Origin: Candidatus Omnitrophota bacterium
GTDB lineage: Bacteria; Omnitrophota; Koll11; Gygaellales; Profunditerraquicolaceae
Direction: 5' to 3'
Assembly (NCBI GenBank): GCA_028717765.1
Contig: JAQUNE010000088.1
Coordinates: 1-6,356 of the forward strand
Length of the DNA: 6,356 nt
Shown one piece after another: positions 1 to 6,100 of the stretch. Position 1 is the stretch's first letter; each line of letters opens with the position of its first letter. The position numbers and the translations under genes were made by a program. The notes under the pieces were generated by a model that saw nothing but the letters and a program-made list of their open reading frames with translations, did no database searches and was not told the origin of the DNA.

Positions 1-1373
1 AAGATTGCAGACAAAATAACCGAAATTTACAGAAAGAAAGGCCGCACTACCTCCCGCGCCTATCTGCCCCCGCAAACTATTAAAGACGGAATTCTTACGA
101 TAAAAGTCATCGAAGGTAAAGTAGGAAAAATCGACATCAGGGGAAACCGTTATTTTCGCACGTCTTTGTTGGAAAAAAAATTAAACTTAAGCCCAAAGAT
201 TATTTCAATTACGAAACTCTCCAAAATTCTCTTACCTATATAAATCAAAACCCCGACAGAAAGGCGAAAGCCATTTTAGTCCCCGGCGTTGAGCCCGGCA
301 CAACCGATATAGTAATAGAGGTAAAGGATAACCTTCCGATACATATAGGGTTTGATTATGATAATTTCGGTTCCCGCTATATGGAAAAAAACCGCTGGGC
401 ATTTGTTTATGAAAATAACAACCTTTTGGGTTTTGACGACAGGTTGTATCTTAAATATCAAATGTCTCAAAAAGGCTTATACAACTTAAAAAACTTTAGA
501 TATATCTATCCTGTAAACGAAAAGACAGAAATCGGCGGCTATTATTCGCATAGCCGTCTGGTGCTTGGAAAGGAATTCCGCGCTTTAAGCGCCGTAGGTA
601 AAGCCAATATCGCCGGTATCTTCGTAAACCAGGCTGTATATGCAAACAGGATACTTGACTTAAGGTATAATTTCGGTTTCGATTACAAGGATATTAAAAA
701 CTATCTTTTAGGCGCGGAATCTTCCCGTGATGAAATGCGGGTTATCAAAAATGGTTTGGATATCGATATTACGGATAAATTCGGCAGAACGATTATTACT
801 CCTGAAATTGACGTAGGAATACCCCGCATGTGGGGAGGCCTTACCGCGAAAGACTCGAAGGCGTCACGCGCGGGCAGCGGCGGGCAATTCGTTAAGGGGG
901 TTTTTAACTTCTACAGGCTCCAGCCAATGCCATATTCATCCGCGCTTTTATTTAAAAATTCCGCGCAGCTTTCCAATTATAACTTAACCGCCGCAGAACA
1001 ATTCCAAATTGGAGGCGCGCAAAGCGTGCGCGGTTACGGCCCGGGCGAATTTGCCGGCGACAAAGGCATATACTCTTCGGTTGAATGGTCGTTTCCGGCA
1101 TATGGCCTTCCCAAGGGTATAAAGGTTCCGCTTACCGAAAGCAAGCTTTATGACGCGCTCAGGCTCGTTTGTTTCTATGACTGGGCGAACAGCCGTTTGA
1201 ATAATCCTCAGGCCGGAGAAGAAAAAAGCGATACGCTTCGCGGTTGGGGATATGGCGTTAGATTTAACGTAAAAGATTTATCTTTGAAATTTGAAATGGG
1301 TTATCCCTTAGGTAAGCTTCCCTCAGATGGTAACCGCGCGCATCCCTGGGTTGAGTTCAGCTGGAGATTTTAA
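1..1373 (+). CDS. TpsB outer-membrane transporter of a two-partner secretion system (FhaC/ShlB family), 5'-partial and frameshifted
   Basis: Outer-membrane beta-barrel pore that would recognise and export the TpsA protein encoded downstream. The gene enters from the left edge. Codons 1-53 (frame 1) are the end of a POTRA domain of the POTRA_2/ShlB kind: an IYRKKGRTTSRAYLPPQ segment, then GKVGKIDIRGNRYF. Translation in this frame stops at 241-243, but the homologous sequence continues in frame 3 from about 183-198 with NYETLQ, the ShlB hallmark LVPGVEPGTTDIVIEV (PG...GTTD) and DYDNFGSRY at the POTRA-barrel junction. The barrel follows, with the family's L6-loop VRGY motif at 1026-1037 (context GGAQSVRGYGPGEF) and a late FYDWA strand. 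It ends in WRF, the terminal phenylalanine typical of Bam-inserted barrels, and a tandem TAA-TGA stop. The first ATG in the second frame is at 381, inside the barrel, so it is not a real start. Family assignment is firm. Whether the gene works depends on the frame break. Confidence 0.9.
172..198 (+). other. frame break in tpsB (1 base missing, or -1 slippage)
   Basis: Upstream protein homology lies in frame 1 and downstream homology in frame 3. The two frames are both open only from 120 to 240, and continuity of the protein puts the switch at 172-198. The stretch holds eight A residues (173-180), read in frame as A-AAA-AAA, a slippery heptamer. A second possibility is one lost A at 189-190: restoring it gives LNLKPKDYF in place of LNLSPKII. 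Either a true inactivating indel, an assembly error in a homopolymer, or -1 slippage would explain the data. The sequence alone cannot separate them. Confidence 0.85.
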
Positions 1374-1430
1374 TGAGCACATCATTTTTCCAAGCGCGAA
1401 ACGCATAGAAAAAGTAATACCGTAAAAACA

Positions 1431-1450
1431 TCTTTAAGTTAACTTCAAGA
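1431..1450. repeat. 20-bp imperfect palindrome
   Basis: TCTTTAAGTTAACTTCAAGA is symmetric about 1440/1441 with 9 of 10 pairs matching; only the T/C position at 1435/1446 fails. There is no T tract on either side, so it does not look like a terminator. It sits 44 bp upstream of the -35 box of the ATPase gene and could be a protein-binding site. In AT-rich DNA chance symmetry of this size is possible. Confidence 0.35.
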
Positions 1451-1493
1451 AGAATCAAAAAACTTGCCTCCCGCCATTTAATTAAACTACCTC

Positions 1494-1521
1494 TTGACTT
1501 ATTTTAACATAGGCGTAAAAT
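1494..1521 (+). promoter_or_regulatory. sigma70-type promoter of the ATPase gene
   Basis: TTGACT at 1494-1499 and TAAAAT at 1516-1521 are separated by 16 bp. The start of transcription would fall near 1528, leaving a 5' leader of only about 24 nt before the ATG at 1552. I see no purine-rich Shine-Dalgarno sequence in that leader, so translation initiation is probably weak or uses another cue. The promoter indicates that the ATPase is expressed independently of tpsB. Confidence 0.6.
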
Positions 1522-1551
1522 CGCTATTGTGATAACTAAAATACGCCACAT

Positions 1552-2682
1552 ATGATAAAACGTATTCTCAAAGAAAACATTTTAAAACATGCCTTCCGTG
1601 GGCAGGTCCTGATTATTCAAGGGTCTCGTCAGGTAGGTAAGACCACCCTTTCTTTAGAAATCGTAAAGAATTTAAAGACTAAAGGAGATGCCTGCATTTT
1701 TAATTGCGATGACCCGGATCATCGGGCTCTTTTGGAAAATCGCGGCCTTGAAGCGTTGAAGAGTACAGTTGGGAAAGCAAAAATAGTTTTTATCGATGAA
1801 GGGCAAAAGCTTTCAACAATAGGTCAGACGCTTAAACTTTTGGTAGACTACTTTAAAAAGTCCGTTCAAATAATTGTTACCGGCTCATCGACAATGAATC
1901 TCTTAGACAAAACACAAGAGGCTTTGACCGGGCGCAAAAAAGTTTATACGTTATACCCTATTTCTTTAGAAGAAGTTGCCAGAAATAGCCCCGTCGAAAA
2001 GAAAGAACTTGAAACCCTGCTTATATTTGGCAGCTATCCCCATGTCGTCACCGAACGTAAGAAAGAGAATAAAGTCGATATTCTTAAGGAATTAAAAACC
2101 AGCTATCTCTATCGAGATGTATTTGATTTTCAGGGGATGAAGAATGCCGATATCTTTATGAATCTCGTTAAAGCCCTGGCGTATCAAATAGGTAATGAAG
2201 TTTCATATACTGAATTAGCTAATCTTTTAAGGATAAATCGGGCCACAGTTGAGCGCTACATCCATGTTTTAGAACAAAGTTTTATTGTTTTTCGCCTTCC
2301 CGTATTTACCCGAAATAAACGGCGTGAGCTCTCAAAACTTAGGAAAATTTATTTCTACGATGTGGGCATACGCAATGCCATAATTAATAATTTTAATCCG
2401 CTTAATAAACGAGATGATCAAGGCGCGTTATGGGAAAATTTCATGGTTGTTGAACGCATGAAATATCGGGAATACCATCATATAGAGGCAAACCAGTATT
2501 TTTGGCGAACTTATGACGGCAGTGAGGTTGACTTGGTGGAAGAACGTGAAGGCCGGCTTTACGGTTATGAATTTAAATGGAAACCACGGCAACACGCAAG
2601 GGTTCTTGCGAAATGGAAAGAGTACAAAGGAAGTTCCTATCAGATTATTACTCCTGATAATCTAAAAAGTTTTGTTCAATAG
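1552..2682 (+). CDS. ATP-binding protein, AAA_14 ATPase with C-terminal DUF4143 domain
   Basis: Predicted cytoplasmic P-loop ATPase of 376 residues, a full length for this family. The AAA_14 domain has Walker A GSRQVGKT at residues 24-31, Walker B IVFIDE at 78-83, and a sensor-like strand VTGSS at 109-113. A linker containing the characteristic SYLYRDVFDF follows, then a winged-helix-like stretch (SYTELANLLRINRATVERYIHVLE) and the DUF4143 region with KIYFYDVGIRNAI. The C-terminus carries E325-V-D327 and E340-F-K342, the spacing of a PD-(D/E)XK-type nuclease core. Known members are common, often multicopy, and of unknown cellular role; the nuclease activity is inferred. ATG 1552 is the only ATG close after the in-frame stop at 1537, but no Shine-Dalgarno is visible. 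It lies between the two TPS genes with its own promoter, which suggests an accessory insertion unrelated to secretion. No membrane segment or signal peptide is seen. Confidence 0.92.
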   Translation: MIKRILKENILKHAFRGQVLIIQGSRQVGKTTLSLEIVKNLKTKGDACIFNCDDPDHRALLENRGLEALKSTVGKAKIVFIDEGQKLSTIGQTLKLLVDYFKKSVQIIVTGSSTMNLLDKTQEALTGRKKVYTLYPISLEEVARNSPVEKKELETLLIFGSYPHVVTERKKENKVDILKELKTSYLYRDVFDFQGMKNADIFMNLVKALAYQIGNEVSYTELANLLRINRATVERYIHVLEQSFIVFRLPVFTRNKRRELSKLRKIYFYDVGIRNAIINNFNPLNKRDDQGALWENFMVVERMKYREYHHIEANQYFWRTYDGSEVDLVEEREGRLYGYEFKWKPRQHARVLAKWKEYKGSSYQIITPDNLKSFVQ

Positions 2683-2714
2683 CCTATGGCATGCTATGAA
2701 AAATAAAGATTTCT

Positions 2715-3017
2715 ATGAAGAGAAAGGATAAACATTTAGGCTCTAGTTTTGATGATTTTTTCAAAGAGGAGGGTATCTTGGAAGAGGCGTAAGCTGCCGC
2801 AGCAAAAAAGGTAGTTACGTTTTAGGCTCGAAAAATTATGAAAGCAAATAAAATTTCAAAGTTAAGAGTGACAATGAGAATGCATATGAAAAGCCATACT
2901 CAATTAGATAGGCTTCTCGGCCCACATAATCAATCTGTTACGCTTCTAACATTGGAAAAGGCTGCCAATGCTCTAGATAAGCGTTTAGGTGCCCAGCTTG
3001 TACGAGAGATAATTTAA
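2715..3017 (+). pseudogene. decayed small helix-turn-helix antitoxin-like regulator
   Basis: One reading frame from ATG 2715 to TAA 3015-3017 shows the shape of a familiar ~100-residue XRE/Fis-type antitoxin regulator. Its N-terminal signature KHLGSSFDDFFKEEGILEEA is followed by an Ala-rich AAAAKKVV segment, then KISKLRVTMRMHMK, QLDRLLGPHNQSVTLLTLEK and AANALDKRL. The frame is interrupted by TAA at 2790-2792, where relatives usually have Glu, and by TAG at 2823-2825, where Gln or Lys is expected; both are one substitution from those codons. Several helix-turn-helix positions are also non-standard. The last 59 codons from ATG 2838 could still be read as a C-terminal DNA-binding fragment, but no Shine-Dalgarno precedes it. 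Such regulators usually pair with a RelE/HigB-like toxin; none is seen beside it. The match is from memory of the family, not from a search. It follows the ATPase stop by 32 bp. Confidence 0.75.
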
Positions 3018-3028
3018 TTTTGCCCGTT

Positions 3029-3061
3029 TGTAAATTTTCTGTAAACCGAAATCAGTGTAAA
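3029..3061. repeat. three TGTAAA direct repeats
   Basis: TGTAAA occurs at 3029-3034, 3040-3045 and 3056-3061. The first two are 11 bp apart, about one helical turn. The reverse complement of CTGTAAAC (3039-3046) recurs at 3166-3173 inside the operator-like site by the tpsA promoter. They may be half-sites for a regulator, but the motif is AT-rich and short, so chance is a real alternative. Confidence 0.3.
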
Positions 3062-3067
3062 TTCTTG

Positions 3068-3094
3068 CTTCCTAAGCCACTGCGCCTTAGTAAG
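3068..3094. repeat. imperfect hairpin upstream of the tpsA promoter
   Basis: Arms 3068-3076 (CTTCCTAAG) and 3086-3094 (CTTAGTAAG) pair at 8 of 9 positions around a 9-nt loop. No T run follows on either strand, so it is a poor intrinsic terminator. It could still mark the 3' end of the dead regulator's transcript or be a binding site. Confidence 0.3.
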
Positions 3095-3118
3095 TTATAA
3101 AAACATTAAATTTTCGGC

Positions 3119-3147
3119 TTGACATTCTTTGATTAAAGTGTTATATC
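3119..3147 (+). promoter_or_regulatory. sigma70-type promoter of tpsA
   Basis: A consensus -35 box TTGACA at 3119-3124 and TATATC at 3142-3147 are separated by the ideal 17 bp. The predicted transcription start is about 3154, giving a leader of about 43 nt before the TTG start codon. This promoter allows tpsA to be transcribed apart from tpsB, which fits the 1.8-kb separation of the two genes. Confidence 0.7.
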
Positions 3148-3157
3148 TTATCTACTT

Positions 3158-3173
3158 TTGAAAACGTTTACAG
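3158..3173. promoter_or_regulatory. LacI/CcpA-like operator
   Basis: TTGAAAACGTTTACAG is a near-palindrome centred on a CG step, with a perfect AAACGTTT core (3162-3169). It matches 15 of 16 positions of the catabolite-responsive-element pattern WWGWAARCGYTTWCWW that LacI-family proteins bind. It lies just downstream of the predicted start point, where a bound repressor would block transcription. No regulator gene is in the window, so its ligand is unknown. Confidence 0.45.
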
Positions 3174-3186
3174 TTTCCTAATCCAC

Positions 3187-3199
3187 GGGGTAAAAATTG
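3187..3199 (+). promoter_or_regulatory. Shine-Dalgarno and TTG start of tpsA
   Basis: GGGG at 3187-3190 is followed after 6 nt by TTG at 3197-3199. The in-frame stop TAA at 3191-3193 excludes any earlier start, and a start further downstream would remove the positively charged n-region of a well-formed signal peptide. The gene therefore begins with TTG, a weaker start codon than ATG. Confidence 0.75.
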
Positions 3200-6100
3200 A
3201 GATCGTTTAAAAAATCAAAAAAAATTAGTATTTGCAAAATAGCCGTTTCGGCTATTTTTCTTTTTTTATTTTCCCCGATTTGTTTTTCGCAAAATCTTCC
3301 CGATGGCGGCACAGTCGTAGACGGCTCCGCCACCATAAACTACACCAATCCAACTACGGTAGACATAAACATTGCCAGCGACAAATCAATCATTGACTGG
3401 AACAGTTATAATGTCGCCGCGGGCCATACCGTAAACTATAACCGCGATTCGTCTTTTATTTCTTTAAACCGCGTAACCGGAGTAAACCCGTCAGAGATTT
3501 TCGGCACAATCAACGCGCAAAACGGGCAAATCTTTTTAGTCAATCCAAACGGAATTATTTTTGGCTCAGGAAGCCACGTTAACGCGGCAGGCCTGGTTGC
3601 TTCAACTCTTGATATTTCAAATGAAGATTTTATGAAGGGCAACTACGAATTTTTTAAAGTTGCCGGCAAAAATGGTTCTATCGTAAACAAAGGAATAATT
3701 CGAACCACAAAGCCGGGAGGCTACGTTTGTCTTTTTTCCCAGGCAATCGATAACCAGGGTGTTGCCATAGCTGATTTAGGAACAGTTGCTTTGGCAGCCG
3801 GCGAAGAAATCACCATGAGCCTGGATGATAAAGGCTTAATATCCGTGGTTGTCGCCAAGGAAGTGCAATCAACCATTCTTGATGCCGATGGCAACCGTAT
3901 GGATAGCGCGATTAAAAATAGCGGTACCCTTTCTGCCAACGGTGGAAAAGTTATTTTAACTGCCGAAGTCTTAAATGGTGTTTTTGACTACGCCATAAAC
4001 AACTTAGGTGTAATCCAGGCAGCCGCATTAGATGAGCATGACGGCGTAATAGAGCTTAAAGCAAGCGGCGCACCGGTAATTAATATGGGCAACATTACTG
4101 CAAGCGCCAGTATTGATGCGAACATTGCAAATGCCTCTTTCGTTAATGAAGGGGATATAGAAGCGGCAAAAGTAACTGTTACCGTAGAAAACGGCAATTT
4201 AACTAATAAAGGTAATATAACCGCAGGAAAAGCCACTCTTTCTGTTGTTAACGGTATCTTAACCAACAAAGGCGTAATCTCCGGCTTAAACAGTTTATCT
4301 TCCCTTTATGATGGAAATATCTTTATTAACGCCTTGAATGTTGTCCAGGATGGTATAATCACAGCCGATAATAAGATTGAGATTATAGCTGATAGCGTTA
4401 CAACCACTTTAGACCAGAATCCTTCAACTAATCCCGGTAATACAGCAATTATTACGGCAAACCAGGTAAATATAATTACCAAAAAGATCGGTTCCACGTC
4501 TTTGCCCGTATTAATTAACACCCCTCAACTTAATATACGAATAACTCAAGGAGATATTAATGTATTAGACAGTTTAGGCATCGGCACAAACGTCTTGTTG
4601 CGCGGCCCACCAGAAGGCTTCGGCGCAATAATTTACAATTCTTCAACCAACCTCACCTTAGAAGCTAAAGAAGGTAATATCACAATTTATGCGGACATTC
4701 TTGCCAATGGCCTTTCTTTAATTGCTTCCCAAACTATCAATATCCACAGTAATCTCTACGCGACCAGCGGTTCAATTAATATTGAGTCTATCAATAAAGG
4801 CGATATCAATGTGTATGCGCTTATTTCTGCTCCTAACGGAGTAGTGCGCCTTTGGACTTGCGGTAGCATGGATTTAAGAGAGGCAACCGTTATTTCTAAA
4901 GACGGTGGCTATGTTTATAATCCCGAAGATGCCATAGCTGTTTCTTGGGTAGGTAACGACGGTAATTGGAGCGTAGCGGCTAACTGGAGTGGCGGGGTTG
5001 TACCAAATAGTAATAATTTTAGTGTTACGATTAATAAGTCTAATGCCGATGTGATTTTAGATGGTGACTACACCATAGGAAGTCTTATCCTAGGTAATTC
5101 AAGAACCTGCAGTCTTACTTTAAACGGAAATCTTATTTTAGATGCCTCAGTTGTTAATGGAACCACAGGAAATTTAATAATTGGTTTTAGAGGGACACTT
5201 AATGCAGGAATCTATAGTATCAAGATAGATGGTGATTGGGATAATTCCGGAACCTTTAATGCCGGAACAGGCACAGTTGAGTTTACCAAAGCTTCCGGCA
5301 CCCAGCACTTAACCTCTGGTGGAACCGGAGCCGGCAAAGCGTTTTATCATTTAATCCATTCCGGCAACGGAGAATTAAACCTTGATTCCGACAATATTAA
5401 TATTGACGGAAATTTCACTAATTCTGCGGGAACATTTCAGGCCGATGATCGCGATATTTATCTTGCCGGCGACTGGACAAACAGCGCCATTTATTATTGC
5501 GGTTCCGGCGGCAACACTGTTTATTTCGACGGCGGCTCTACCCAAGAAATTAATACCGGCGGCATGGCTAGCACCCAGGATTTTGACAATATTAGAATTT
5601 CCGGTTCAACTTTAAAAGTTGTGAGTAATGGTTTAAAGATTAATGGTACCTTAACTATAGATAGCGGCAAGACTTTAGATTTAAACGGCCAGAATTTAAC
5701 TCTAGATACCCTTAGCAATAATGGAACTTTACAGCTAACCGGCGATGAAACAGTATCTATATCTGATATGGATACCAATTCCGGTCTAGTCAGGTATGTT
5801 GCAGCTTCGGGCACGCGTAATATCAAAGATTTCGGAAGCAATGATTATTGGAATTTAGAAATTGCCAGCGCCGGAACCGGCACTTTTACCTTAGGCGCAA
5901 ATTTACACGTTAGAAATAATTTAACGGTTACCAAGGGAACATTGAATGCTGGTGCAAAGACTATAGACACAGATAATGACGTTTATATCGCTGCAGACGG
6001 CATTTTAACTGCCCCTAGCACTACTTTTAATGTGGGTGGAGATTGGACTAATGATGGGGGTATTTTCAACCATAATTCAGGAACGGTAATATTTGATGGC

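Noticed and set aside
276..470. Minus-strand open frame of 64 codons across the tpsB frame
   Set aside because: It lies opposite conserved ShlB-type sequence (PG...GTTD motif) and has no recognisable features.
1373..1408. Short ORF starting at the ATG that overlaps the tpsB stop (TAATG), 11 residues
   Set aside because: Too short, no ribosome-binding sequence of its own and no downstream partner to be coupled to.
2679..2697. Possible terminator after the ATPase gene (ATAGC ... GCTAT)
   Set aside because: Only a 5-bp stem with a 9-nt loop and no T tract; not enough for an intrinsic terminator.
2790..2825. Stop-codon reassignment as an explanation for the in-frame TAA and TAG of the HTH gene
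   Set aside because: TAA ends tpsB and the frame of the regulator itself, TAG ends the ATPase, and the 1053-codon TpsA frame contains neither, so both act as stops here.
3436..4521. Four minus-strand open frames of 68-93 codons inside the TpsA gene
   Set aside because: They lie opposite a long uninterrupted frame with a signal peptide and recognisable domains. Their translations have no family signature and look like the mirror of the repetitive plus-strand codons.
5382..5841. Overlapping open frames on both strands (5382-5615 plus, 5521-5841 minus)
   Set aside because: Both are out of frame with TpsA, overlap each other and contain no recognisable motif; repeat-rich AT-moderate coding sequence gives such shadows.
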